This document shows positions 52,257 through 61,006 of a stretch of DNA of 64,000 bases, piece after piece. Both the position numbers and the translations under genes were made by a program. This DNA comes from Gemmatimonas aurantiaca (GTDB taxonomy: Bacteria > Gemmatimonadota > Gemmatimonadetes > Gemmatimonadales > Gemmatimonadaceae), in the NCBI RefSeq assembly GCF_037190085.1, contig NZ_JBBCJO010000011.1:186001-250000 (forward strand), written 5' to 3'. Under the pieces are notes generated by a model. The model did no database searches, was not told the origin of the DNA, and saw nothing but the letters and a program-made list of their open reading frames with translations. Position 1 is the first letter of the stretch, and every line of letters starts with the position of its first letter.

Positions 52257-52957
52257 CATCACTGCTGCTCTCCGCCATCGGCGTGGGATTTCTCGTGGGA
52301 TTCCGTCATGCGTTCGAGCCGGATCATCTCGCCGCGGTCACCACGCTGGCCACGCAGGAGCGGCGGGTGTTCAGAGCGGCCGGCCTGGGAATGGCCTGGG
52401 GCATCGGGCACACCCTCAGCGTGGCATTGGTGGCGCTGGCCCTGATTGCGCTGGATATCCATGTGCCGGAACGCTTCTACACCGTCGCCGAACTGGGCGT
52501 GGCGCTGATGCTGCTCGCGCTCGGCCTGGGAACGATCGTGGCCGAGGCCCGGCACCATCGGCGTGATCGGGGAGGGCATCATCGGGTGGCGCAAGGGAAT
52601 CACCGGCATCGTCATGACGTGACGCATGACGTGACGCCCGATGTCGAAAGTCGGGGCGTGCGGACCCGGCTTCGTGCGCTGGGGTTCGGGGTGCTGCACG
52701 GACTCGCCGGAAGCGGGGCGGTGATCGTCCTGCTGGTGGCCGCGTCTCCGAACGCTCGCGAGCAGACGTTCTATCTGCTCGCCTTCGGCATCGGCACGAT
52801 CGTGGGGATGTCGCTGGTCTCCGCCCTCTCCGGCATCACGACCAATGCCGTCGGGCGTCGGCATACGATCGCACTGCACTATCTGCGACTTGGGGCCGCG
52901 GGCTTGAGTGTGGTCGTGGGCATCCTGCTGGGGAGTGGCGTGATCAGGGAGTGGTAA
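52253..52957 (+). CDS. NicO/UreH-type nickel permease
   Basis: A 234-residue inner-membrane protein with about six helices. The first helix pair has GFRHAFEPDHLAAVTTL, the equivalent of the metal-binding H-x4-D-H motif of nickel/cobalt permeases. A cytoplasmic His-rich loop (HHRRDRGGHHRVAQGNHRHR) sits mid-protein, and LGFGVLHGLAGSGAVIVLL carries a second His. Coupled to hypF in the hydrogenase locus, it probably imports nickel for the enzyme. Its last 14 bases overlap the end of the convergent acetyltransferase gene. Confidence 0.88.
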   Translation: MTSLLLSAIGVGFLVGFRHAFEPDHLAAVTTLATQERRVFRAAGLGMAWGIGHTLSVALVALALIALDIHVPERFYTVAELGVALMLLALGLGTIVAEARHHRRDRGGHHRVAQGNHRHRHDVTHDVTPDVESRGVRTRLRALGFGVLHGLAGSGAVIVLLVAASPNAREQTFYLLAFGIGTIVGMSLVSALSGITTNAVGRRHTIALHYLRLGAAGLSVVVGILLGSGVIREW

Positions 52958-53861
52958 TCGCCGCTTGCACCCACTTCACCCGCGAATACGCGATCTGGAA
53001 TCCGGCCCGCTGCGCGTTCTTCTGCGACGTGCTGCCCGGTGCGGCCACCATCATGGCCAGATCGCAACCGGATTCGATCGCGAACGCCAGCCGGGCTTCG
53101 AGCAGCGCGCGCTGTGCACCACGTCGGCGGGCCGCGGGGATCGTGCTGGCGCCAGCCAGCAGCGCCACCCCCTCGTGGATATGCAGCGCACCCGCCGCGA
53201 TGGGCGTTCCGCTGGATTCGACCAGAAAACAGGACGTCGCCTTCGCCCGCGCATTCACCTGACCGAACGCGCGGATGAAATCCTCCAGACCGGTACCTTC
53301 GCTGGACCATCCTTGCGCGGCGACATCCGCCCAGTGGTCCGCCTCGTCCGGCGTCGTGGCCCGAACGGCCAGTCCCTCGCGTGATACGACGGGGCCGTGG
53401 GAATGTCTCAGTGGCTGGCAGAGAACCTGCGACCACTCCAGCGGGCGGTATCCCCGTGCCGCGAGAATCGGCAGGACGGCGGAATCGGCGACCACGCCGA
53501 TCTCGTGCATCGCATCACTGCCGCGCGAGAAAAAGAAGTGCTCGAGACGCGCCATCTGTTCATCAGACGGATCGGTGTGCATGCCGAATCCGAAGCTCTG
53601 CGTGAGAGGCGATCCGGCACCGTCGAACATGGCCCAGGTGCCGTCGATGTCCCGCCATGCGGGCTCCGCTGCCGGAGCGACTGCCGGCGCGACTGCCGGC
53701 GCGACTTCCGGCGCGACTTCCGGCGTGGTCTCCGGCGCACGCCCCGCCGGCATTTCCGATACAATCGCCGCACGGGCCTCCACGAACGAGGCATTGGCGT
53801 GAGCTTCGCAGCGTTCGAGACGACGGGCGAGCGCGCGGTCGACGAGAATGGGCGTGTGCAT
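52944..53861 (-). CDS. GNAT family N-acetyltransferase
   Basis: A 305-residue protein. The C-terminal 160 residues are a GNAT fold (CFLVESSGTPIAAGALHIHE, LAGASTIPAARRRGAQRALL with the acetyl-CoA loop RRRGAQ, NAQRAGFQIAYSRVKW). The N-terminal half (TWAMFDGAGSPLTQSFGFGM) resembles a degenerate second GNAT domain. A Pro/Ala/Val tandem (PEVAPEVAPAVAPAVAPA) links residues 45-65. The ATG at 53861 has AGAG six bases upstream. The acceptor is unknown. Confidence 0.8.
   Translation of the reverse strand: MHTPILVDRALARRLERCEAHANASFVEARAAIVSEMPAGRAPETTPEVAPEVAPAVAPAVAPAAEPAWRDIDGTWAMFDGAGSPLTQSFGFGMHTDPSDEQMARLEHFFFSRGSDAMHEIGVVADSAVLPILAARGYRPLEWSQVLCQPLRHSHGPVVSREGLAVRATTPDEADHWADVAAQGWSSEGTGLEDFIRAFGQVNARAKATSCFLVESSGTPIAAGALHIHEGVALLAGASTIPAARRRGAQRALLEARLAFAIESGCDLAMMVAAPGSTSQKNAQRAGFQIAYSRVKWVQAAITTP
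53671..53730. repeat. 12-bp coding tandem repeat in acetyltransferase gene
   Basis: Five 12-base units of the form GCCGGCGCGACT or TCCGGCGCGACT follow each other and encode the four-residue repeat (E/A)-V-A-P in the N-terminal linker. Being in-frame, changes in copy number would alter linker length without a frameshift. Confidence 0.9.
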
Positions 53862-53927
53862 GGTCATCTCTGAAGAATGCATCTTCGAAAAATGCATCAG
53901 GTCTGAATTGGCCTCTATATTCACCCC

Positions 53928-54221
53928 ATGATCCCGGTCTCCGTCACCCAGCTTGCCGAAGAAAGCGCTCAGCCTGCCTACACCGGCGGCGGGTTGCCCA
54001 AAGGCTGGATCATGATCGTGATCAGTGTGGCGCTGTATGTCCTGCCCACGCTGCTGGCCTGGAAACGCGGCAGCCGCCGGTTTCGCACGATCGCGCTCGT
54101 GAACCTCATGCTGGGTTGGACGATCCTCGGCTGGATTGCGGCAATGGCGATGACGTACGCCTATGAACCGCCCGCCGAGGGAGAGATCGACGTGCCGCAC
54201 ACACCGGGTCAGCGCCCGTAG
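53928..54221 (+). CDS. Small membrane protein, T4-Imm-like (superinfection immunity family)
   Basis: A 97-residue protein with two membrane helices: GWIMIVISVALYVLPTLLAW and ALVNLMLGWTILGWIAAMAM. The NLxLGWTxxGWIxAL pattern is the signature of the Imm_superinfect family, named after phage T4 Imm, but it is widespread in bacterial chromosomes without phage, where its role is unknown. There is no phage gene nearby. Its 3' end overlaps the end of the convergent malQ gene by 13 bases. Confidence 0.75.
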   Translation: MIPVSVTQLAEESAQPAYTGGGLPKGWIMIVISVALYVLPTLLAWKRGSRRFRTIALVNLMLGWTILGWIAAMAMTYAYEPPAEGEIDVPHTPGQRP

Positions 54222-55669
54222 GTTTCCACCAGTTCGCGCAGACGGGATGTCGTGGCGGGCGCGATCTGGTCCCACGAAAACCGGAAGCCCCAGTTGCCAC
54301 CCTGACGTCCCGGGAGATTCATGCGGGCTTCGCTGCCCAGTCCGAGTACGTCCTGCATGGGGACCAGAGCCGTGTTGGCCACCGAGGCCAGCGCGGCACG
54401 CATGAGCGTCCAGTGCATCGCCGTACCATCGCAGTCGAGATAGCGCATGGCAAACGCCCGCTCACGCGCGACCTCGTCGGCCGAACGCGTGGAATCACCG
54501 GCGCCGATGGTGTTCCACCAGCCAAGCGTGGTGTCGTTGTCGTGCGTGCCCGTGTAGACCACGCGGTTGCGAACGAGGCGATGGGGCAGGAAATCCGACG
54601 ACGGATCGGCAAAGGCAAACTGCAGGATGCTCATGCCCGGGAAGTCGAACCGATCCCGCAGGGCTTCCACTTCGGGTGTGATCACACCCAGATCCTCGGC
54701 GACAATGGGCAGCGGACCCAGCGCGGCTTCGAGGGCAACGAACAATGCGGATCCGGGACCTGCGCACCAGCGGCCGTGAATGGCCGTGAGCGCATCACCG
54801 GGCACTTCCCAGTACGCTTCGAAGCCGCGGAAGTGATCGAGACGCACGAGATCGAACTGCGACAGCGCGGCGCGCAGGCGTTCGATCCACCAGGCAAATC
54901 CGCGCTCCTGCATACGCGGCCATTCGTAGAGGGGATTGCCCCACAGTTGGCCGGTTTCGCTGAAGTAGTCGGGCGGCACACCCGCCTGCACCCGCAGCGT
55001 GCCATCGGGGTGCAGAGCAAACAGATCACGGTGCGTCCACACATCGGCGGAATCGTGCGCCACATAGATGGGCACATCACCCATCAGTGCGATGCCCTTC
55101 TCCCGGCACGCGGTGCGCAGCGCCGAATACTGCCGATGAAAGACGTACTGCTCCTTGTAGGTGCGCGTGATGTCGTCGGTCAGGCGTGCGCGCCACTCTG
55201 CCAGCGTGGGCTCGTCCCGCAATGCGAGGGTGGCGTCCCATGATGTCCATGGTGTGTCCCCGTGGGCGCGCTTGATGGCCATGAACAGGGCATAGTCCGG
55301 CAGCCACTGTCGCTGGGCGTGTACGAATTCGTCGGTGGCCGTGTCATATGGCTGCGTGTCGAGCCACGACGCCAACGCATGGCGTTTTGCCGCCGCCACC
55401 GCCGTGAAATCCACCGTGTGCACCGGAAAGGCGCCGTGCCACTCCGGGATGTGGATCAGCAGGGGATTGCCGGCGAAGGCGGAGAAGCACTGGTACGGCG
55501 AGTCTCCATATCCGGTCGGTCCCAGGGGCAGCATCTGCCAGATCCTGAAGCCGGTCTCGCCGAGCCAGTCGACGAAACGATGTGCGTCGGGACCCAGATC
55601 GCCGATCCCGCCTGTTCCAGGGAGGGACGACGGGTGCAACAGCACACCAGCGGCGCGGGGGAACGGCAT
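54209..55669 (-). CDS. malQ: 4-alpha-glucanotransferase (amylomaltase)
   Basis: A 486-residue GH77 enzyme that moves maltodextrin segments between alpha-1,4-glucans. It opens with AAGVLLHPSSLPGTGGIGDL and has YQCFSAFAGNPLLI, GDVPIYVAHDSADVW, FDLVRLDHFRGFEAYWEVP (nucleophile Asp and Arg), ALGPLPIVAEDLGVITPEV (acid/base Glu) and TGTHDNDTTLGWW. Length is normal. The ATG at 55669 matches family starts; the ATG at 55699 would add ten residues. No other glycogen genes are adjacent. Confidence 0.94.
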   Translation of the reverse strand: MPFPRAAGVLLHPSSLPGTGGIGDLGPDAHRFVDWLGETGFRIWQMLPLGPTGYGDSPYQCFSAFAGNPLLIHIPEWHGAFPVHTVDFTAVAAAKRHALASWLDTQPYDTATDEFVHAQRQWLPDYALFMAIKRAHGDTPWTSWDATLALRDEPTLAEWRARLTDDITRTYKEQYVFHRQYSALRTACREKGIALMGDVPIYVAHDSADVWTHRDLFALHPDGTLRVQAGVPPDYFSETGQLWGNPLYEWPRMQERGFAWWIERLRAALSQFDLVRLDHFRGFEAYWEVPGDALTAIHGRWCAGPGSALFVALEAALGPLPIVAEDLGVITPEVEALRDRFDFPGMSILQFAFADPSSDFLPHRLVRNRVVYTGTHDNDTTLGWWNTIGAGDSTRSADEVARERAFAMRYLDCDGTAMHWTLMRAALASVANTALVPMQDVLGLGSEARMNLPGRQGGNWGFRFSWDQIAPATTSRLRELVETYGR

Positions 55670-55751
55670 GGCAGGAAACTCGCCGGTGTCACGGTTCATC
55701 GCCAGCGGTGGCGTGCCGACACCTGCGCGCACCCGTAACGTAAGGAATCGT

Positions 55752-56735
55752 ATGATCTCACTTTCCATTCTGACGTCTCTGCTGACCTCGACGTTCCTCG
55801 GCGTCTGGCCGTCCGCCACGCCGGTGAAGCCGATGCAATCCATGCAGCCGCCCACGAACGGCACGACTGCCACCGCGGCTGCCACGGCAGCCGCACTGAT
55901 GGCCGCCGATCGGGCGTTTGCATCGGCGGCGCGAGCACACACCATGCGGGAGGCACTCGGTGCCATGTTCGACGATGGCGTGGTGATGCCCGCCCCGCGT
56001 GGACAGATGCTCGCGGGCAGGACCGCCGTGCTCGACGCCCTCACCGCCACTGCCGATTCGGCGGCACGTGTCACGTGGACGCCCATTCGTGTGGGGCTTT
56101 CGGCCGACGGACGGCACGGATTCACCGTGGGGTTCATGCTCACTTCCCGTCCGAACGGTGGGCATGGACAATACAAGTATCTGGCGTACTGGGTGCGCGA
56201 CGGTGAAGGAGCGGATACTCCATGGCGGGTGGCCGCGTGGCGACGGCGGGCGATCGACAGCACGGTGAGCATCGATTCGACGGTGCTGCCACCGCTGCTG
56301 CCCGCGCAGATGCACAAGCCCACGCGGGACGCCGCGGTCCTTGCCGCGCATCGCCGTGGTCTCATCGACGCGGAGGCGGGGTTTTCCAATGAGGCGCAGC
56401 GCATCGGCGTGGGGGCGGCGTTCGCGGCGCTGGGCACGGAGGAGTCGCTCAATGTGGGACTGCTGACCGAGGGGCGATTCACCCGCGGCGCGGCGGCCAT
56501 CGCGCGGGTGGTGGCCGGCGGTCAGGCACTCGACGCCCCCAGCACCATCGTGTGGCGCGCCGATACGGCGTTCGTGGCTTCGAGCGGCGATCTGGGCATC
56601 ACGTTCGGTGTGATCCGACCGAAAGCGGCCCCAGGCGAAGCCGCGTCTTCCGGCGCTGCCCCGCCGGGCGCATCGTTCTTCACGATCTGGCGTCGGGCTT
56701 CGCCCACCGCACCCTGGCGCTACGTTGCTGAGTAG
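55752..56735 (+). CDS. Exported protein with two NTF2/SnoaL-like (DUF4440) domains
   Basis: A 327-residue protein. The ATG at 55752 has AAGGA six bases upstream and is followed by a signal-like helix (ISLSILTSLLTSTFLGVWPS). An Ala/Thr-rich linker leads to a DUF4440-like domain (AADRAFASAARAHTMREALG, GAMFDDGVVMPAPRG) and a second copy near residue 200 (LNVGLLTEGRFTRGAAAIAR, FVASSGDLGITFGVIRP). Such domains bind small hydrophobic ligands or act as enzymes; no catalytic residues can be assigned. It lies 20 bases before the ABC exporter gene and is likely in one operon with it. Confidence 0.75.
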   Translation: MISLSILTSLLTSTFLGVWPSATPVKPMQSMQPPTNGTTATAAATAAALMAADRAFASAARAHTMREALGAMFDDGVVMPAPRGQMLAGRTAVLDALTATADSAARVTWTPIRVGLSADGRHGFTVGFMLTSRPNGGHGQYKYLAYWVRDGEGADTPWRVAAWRRRAIDSTVSIDSTVLPPLLPAQMHKPTRDAAVLAAHRRGLIDAEAGFSNEAQRIGVGAAFAALGTEESLNVGLLTEGRFTRGAAAIARVVAGGQALDAPSTIVWRADTAFVASSGDLGITFGVIRPKAAPGEAASSGAAPPGASFFTIWRRASPTAPWRYVAE

Positions 56736-56755
56736 ACCAACGCGGATCGCACCCC

Positions 56756-58711
56756 ATGAGTGAACCTCCCCCGCCGTCACCCGCACGGTCCTCGCGCGCC
56801 CGTTACCGGGAGTTCGTGCGGCAGTATGCGGCGGGCACGCTTGGCGAGCAGCTCGGGAACAAGCGCGACGACGAGCGCACGGGAGCGACCGCCGATGTGG
56901 CGGAGCCGATCGCCGGTAACCGATCGCCGTGGCGCGCGCGTCTGCTGGAGGGAAAGCGCGGGGATTACCTGCGCGACTACCTGCGATGGCTGGCGCCGCA
57001 TCGCAAACGGCTGATGGCGGTGTGTGTGCTGGCGTTGCTGTCCGCTGGCGCACAATCGGTGGAGCCGTTGTTCATGCGCTACATCGTCGATCGGGTGCTG
57101 CTGGCGAATCTGCCATTGCCGGACAAGTTCTTCCGCCTCAACGCCGCCGGCGCGGCGTTTCTGCTGCTGGTCGTGCTCTCGGCGCTCATCACGGTGGCCA
57201 AGGACTACACGCAGCGCATTCTGAATGTGAAGGTGATTCTCGCGCTGCGGCGGGCGATCTTCGATCGCTTCATGCATCTGCCGTTGCCGACACTGTGGAA
57301 CATGAAGACGGGTGGGCTGCTTTCCCGTCTTTCCGGCGATGTGGAGACCACCAGCGGTCTGCTGCAGATGGCGATCATCTCGCCATCGATTTCGGTGGTG
57401 AAGCTGCTCATGGCCATGGGGGTGCTGGTCTCGCTCAACTGGCGGCTCGCACTCACCGCACTGGCCGTGATTCCGGGCGCGATGTTCATGAGCTTCACGT
57501 TCGCCAGACGCATCCGGCCCATCTATCGCGTGGTGCGTCAGGACGCCGAGCAGATCGACGGCCGTGTGGGCGAAGCGTTCAGCGGCATTCGCGTGGTGCG
57601 CGCCTTCCGGCAGGAAACACGCGAACTGCTGGCCTACATGCAGGGACGGCACACCGTACTGCGCAAGGAACTGTTCGCCAGTCGACGGGAGCTGGTGCTG
57701 TGGACGTCATGGGGCCTGCTGATCGCCATCGTGAACGTGGTGATCGTGTGGTACGGCGGTCATCTCGCACTTCGTGGCAATGCGTCGGTGGGCGACATCT
57801 TCGCGTTCCAGTGGTACACGTTCCTGCTGATGGGACCGGTGTGGAACATCGTGAACTCCTTCAGCGAGATGCAACGCGCGCTTGCGGCCATGGAGCGGGT
57901 GTTCGAAGTGCTGGCCATGAAACCGGACAAGCCCGATGTGCCGGACGCGGTGCCGGCGCCCGATACCATCGACGAGATCCGTTTCGACCACGTGTCCTTC
58001 GCCTACCACGAAGGCAAGCCCGTACTGCACGATCTCGATCTCACTATTCCCGGCGGCACGGTGGTCGCGCTGGTCGGGCGCAGCGGCGCGGGCAAGACCA
58101 CCATCACCGATCTCGTGGCGCGTTTCCACGATCCCACGACGGGCGCCATTCGGGTGAATGGCATCGACCTCCGGCAGATGCGGCTCGCGAGCTATCGCTC
58201 CCGTCTGGCGCTCGTGCAGCAGGAAGTCTTTCTCTTCGACGGGACGGTGCGGGACAACATCGCCTACGGTCGACACGATGCCACCGACGCCGAGGTCATC
58301 GACGCGGCCCGCCGCGCGAATGCACACGAGTTCATCGAGCGTCTGGTGCAGGGGTACGACACCATCGTCGGCGAGCGCGGCGTCAAACTGTCCGGCGGAC
58401 AGAAACAGCGGCTCGCCATCGCCCGCGCCATTCTGGCCGACCCGCAGCTGCTCATCCTCGACGAGGCGACGAGCAATCTCGACACCGAGAGCGAACAGCT
58501 CATCCAGGCGTCGCTCGCCGATCTGGTGTCGGGACGCACGACGTTCATCATCGCACACCGGCTCTCCACCATCCGTCGCGCCGATCTCATTCTCGTGCTG
58601 CAGGACGGGCGCGTCGTGGAACAGGGGGACCATGACTTCCTGCTGGCACTGGACGGCCTGTACGCGTCGATGGTGCGCCGACAGGATGCGGGTGTGCTCG
58701 CGGATGCGTAA
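56756..58711 (+). CDS. MsbA-like ABC exporter (fused membrane and ATPase domains)
   Basis: A 651-residue half-transporter that would work as a homodimer to flip lipids or export drugs. A hydrophilic N-terminal region of about 60 residues precedes six membrane helices (AVCVLALLSAGAQSVEPLFM onward), then an ATPase domain with Walker A GRSGAGKTT, Q-loop VQQEVFLFDGTVRDNI, signature LSGGQKQRLAIARAIL, Walker B LLILDEATSNLD and switch His in IIAHRLSTI. It matches type IV exporters such as MsbA and BmrA. The substrate is unknown. Confidence 0.92.
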   Translation: MSEPPPPSPARSSRARYREFVRQYAAGTLGEQLGNKRDDERTGATADVAEPIAGNRSPWRARLLEGKRGDYLRDYLRWLAPHRKRLMAVCVLALLSAGAQSVEPLFMRYIVDRVLLANLPLPDKFFRLNAAGAAFLLLVVLSALITVAKDYTQRILNVKVILALRRAIFDRFMHLPLPTLWNMKTGGLLSRLSGDVETTSGLLQMAIISPSISVVKLLMAMGVLVSLNWRLALTALAVIPGAMFMSFTFARRIRPIYRVVRQDAEQIDGRVGEAFSGIRVVRAFRQETRELLAYMQGRHTVLRKELFASRRELVLWTSWGLLIAIVNVVIVWYGGHLALRGNASVGDIFAFQWYTFLLMGPVWNIVNSFSEMQRALAAMERVFEVLAMKPDKPDVPDAVPAPDTIDEIRFDHVSFAYHEGKPVLHDLDLTIPGGTVVALVGRSGAGKTTITDLVARFHDPTTGAIRVNGIDLRQMRLASYRSRLALVQQEVFLFDGTVRDNIAYGRHDATDAEVIDAARRANAHEFIERLVQGYDTIVGERGVKLSGGQKQRLAIARAILADPQLLILDEATSNLDTESEQLIQASLADLVSGRTTFIIAHRLSTIRRADLILVLQDGRVVEQGDHDFLLALDGLYASMVRRQDAGVLADA

Positions 58712-58799
58712 GGCGGTGTTGCGGTGGCGTTGCCGGCGCGGTGATCACCGCGACGGCACCGGCCTCAGGTCCGCCTTCCTCTTCGCGATCATTCGCGGC

Positions 58800-60092
58800 T
58801 CATGCCTTCACGGTCCGCGGTGCGTACTTCTCGAGGTCCCGTCCCATGGCCAGCGTGGCCAGCACCATGGCCGCGCTGATGAGAAACGGCGTGGGCTCTC
58901 CCAGATAGTCGAAGGCGGCGCCCAGGATCACGGGGAAGGCGACGCGTGTGATGCCGCCGTATGTCTGCTGGACGCCCATGTAGAGACCACGTTCACTGCT
59001 GCTCACCACGCGCGACAGCATGGCGGTCACACAGGGGAACGTGAAGGCCGTGCCCAATGGCAGCATGCCAACGGCCAGGGCGAGTGTGAAATAGTCGTGC
59101 GACAACGACACGCCCACGAGTCCCACGGCGAGAAACACCACGCCCCATCGACTGAGACGCGGTTCTCCCACCCGATCGACCAGGCGGCCGAGGATGAGCG
59201 CCCGCACCACCACGCTCAGCACCCCGATGTACATGAAGAAGTAGCCGATCGTATCAGCCGTGACACCGAAGCGCCACGCAAGGAAGAGGGCGAGAATGGC
59301 GGTCGTGCCCTGAAAGGCGCCGATCGCGATGGCGTAGATGAGAATGAGTCGTGACGATGGTTCACTGGGGTGCGAGAGCACACGGAACACGGCTTCGCGC
59401 GAACTGCGACGCACCGGCTTCGAGCCATCGGTGGACGAACCACCCGGCTTCCGGATTTCCGTGAGATACTTCCTCGCGAACGCCATGTTCACGACACACA
59501 ACGCCGCCGCGACCAGCCCCGGTGTATGCGAACTCCAGTGTTGCACCCAGCTTCCGATGACCGGACCGAGCGCCACGCCGGCGTTGGTGGCGGCGGACAG
59601 CCAACCGAGACTCTTGGCGCGATCCTCGGGTTTCGTGGCATCGGCCACGTAGGCCTGGATCACGCTCACCGTTCCCCCACCGGCGCCCTGCACGATGCGC
59701 GAGAGGAACAGCAGCCAGAGACTGTCCGCATACGCGAACACCACATACGCTACGGCACTCGCGCCGAGTCCCACCATGAGCGCGGGCCGCCGGCCGTACC
59801 GATCGCTGAATCGCCCCCACATCGGCGCGCTCAGGAGTTGCGCCACGCTGAAGGAACTTACCAGCAGTCCGACGACGAATCCGCCCGCGCCGAGATTCTT
59901 GGCATAAAAGGGCAGCAACGGCAGGATCATCAACAGGCCGAGCATGTCGATGAACGCCGTGATCATCAGCACGACGAGTTTGCCGAAGGCAGTCTTGCCG
60001 CCGTCGGAAGGCAGGTCGTCGGAACTGGGCAGCCCTGGTGCGCCGGGCGTCGGGGAAGCGGAGGGAGAAGACGAGGTGGGAGAGTCGGCCAT
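58800..60092 (-). CDS. MFS transporter (DHA1/TetA-like)
   Basis: A 430-residue major facilitator protein with 12 predicted helices. The A-motif GRFSDRYGRRPALMVGLG lies between helices 2 and 3, and GPVIGSWVQHW after helix 5 fits the drug:H+ antiporter-1 group. The first 35 residues are a Ser/Pro-rich cytoplasmic tail (MADSPTSSSPSASPTPGAPG). The cytoplasmic loop between the halves is basic. It starts 35 bases after the end of the nucleoside permease gene and may share its transcript. The drug or metabolite exported is unknown. Confidence 0.88.
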   Translation of the reverse strand: MADSPTSSSPSASPTPGAPGLPSSDDLPSDGGKTAFGKLVVLMITAFIDMLGLLMILPLLPFYAKNLGAGGFVVGLLVSSFSVAQLLSAPMWGRFSDRYGRRPALMVGLGASAVAYVVFAYADSLWLLFLSRIVQGAGGGTVSVIQAYVADATKPEDRAKSLGWLSAATNAGVALGPVIGSWVQHWSSHTPGLVAAALCVVNMAFARKYLTEIRKPGGSSTDGSKPVRRSSREAVFRVLSHPSEPSSRLILIYAIAIGAFQGTTAILALFLAWRFGVTADTIGYFFMYIGVLSVVVRALILGRLVDRVGEPRLSRWGVVFLAVGLVGVSLSHDYFTLALAVGMLPLGTAFTFPCVTAMLSRVVSSSERGLYMGVQQTYGGITRVAFPVILGAAFDYLGEPTPFLISAAMVLATLAMGRDLEKYAPRTVKA

Positions 60093-60127
60093 GCGTGCTC
60101 GCCGATGCGAGCGGACGGAAGGGAGAG

Positions 60128-61006
60128 CTAGTCGGTTTTGCCGAGGGCGGCCGGCGCAACACTGCGGCCCACCACACCGGCGAGGGCGATGATCGTGAGG
60201 AGGTAGGGGATCATCTCCACGAACTGGCTCGGAATGAGTTGTGCACCCTGCAACTGGATCTGCAGGGTTTCGGCCGCGGCGAACAGCACGCAGGCCACGG
60301 CCACACGCACCGGCTCCCAGCGACCGAAGATGACCGCCGCGAGCGCGATGAATCCGCGTCCCGCCGTCATGCTGTCGGTGAACTGATGCTGATCGAGCGA
60401 GAGATAGGCGCCACCCAGACTGGCCAGCGCACCGGCGATGAGCAGTCCCTTGAATCGCAGGGAGGTCACCGCCACGCCCAGCGATGCGGCCGCTTCGGGC
60501 TTCTCGCCCACGGCCCGCACCCGCAGCCCGAACGGCGTGTGATACAACACCCATCCCAGCACCGGCAGGGCGGCGAGCCCCAGCCAGACGACCGGATTCA
60601 CGAAACTCGCCAGCAACACATTGCTGATGCCTTCACCGCCGAAGCCCGGCACACGCGGTGAATTGCTGGCGCTGTCAAAAACGAGACGGAGAAAAAATCG
60701 CGTGGTGGCCACCACGAGCAGATTGATCGCCACGCCCACCACGACCTGATTGGCCTTGAAGCGCAGCGTCGCGATGGCCAGCACCACGGTCACGACGGCT
60801 CCGGCCACCAGGGCGCCGAGCAGTCCCATCCACGGCGAGTTGCCGTAGTAGCTGCCAAGTGCCGCACCAAACGCCCCCGACAGCATGAGCCCTTCGAGGC
60901 CCAGGGCGATGACTCCCACCCGTTCGGACATCACCCCGCCCGCCGCGGCCAGCAGATACGGGATCGCGATGCGGATGGTCTGCAGGACGAAGATCAGCAC
61001 GATCAT
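60128..61006 (-). CDS. BMP-type ABC importer permease 2 (NupC/YufQ-like)
   Basis: A 292-residue inner-membrane permease of the BPD_transp_2 family. It has LLAAAGGVMSERVGVIALGL and LEGLMLSGAFGAALGS near the N terminus, and GLRVRAVGEKPEAAASLGV, the coupling-helix motif (EAA-like). It is the second of two permeases and overlaps the first by ATGA. With its neighbours it forms a nucleoside-type importer; the ATG at 61006 is chosen from that overlap. Confidence 0.93.
   Translation of the reverse strand: MIVLIFVLQTIRIAIPYLLAAAGGVMSERVGVIALGLEGLMLSGAFGAALGSYYGNSPWMGLLGALVAGAVVTVVLAIATLRFKANQVVVGVAINLLVVATTRFFLRLVFDSASNSPRVPGFGGEGISNVLLASFVNPVVWLGLAALPVLGWVLYHTPFGLRVRAVGEKPEAAASLGVAVTSLRFKGLLIAGALASLGGAYLSLDQHQFTDSMTAGRGFIALAAVIFGRWEPVRVAVACVLFAAAETLQIQLQGAQLIPSQFVEMIPYLLTIIALAGVVGRSVAPAALGKTD

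Noticed and set aside
53928..54221. Prophage remnant, because of the superinfection-immunity-like protein
   Set aside because: No phage structural, integrase or attachment sequence is nearby, and this family is common in ordinary chromosomes.
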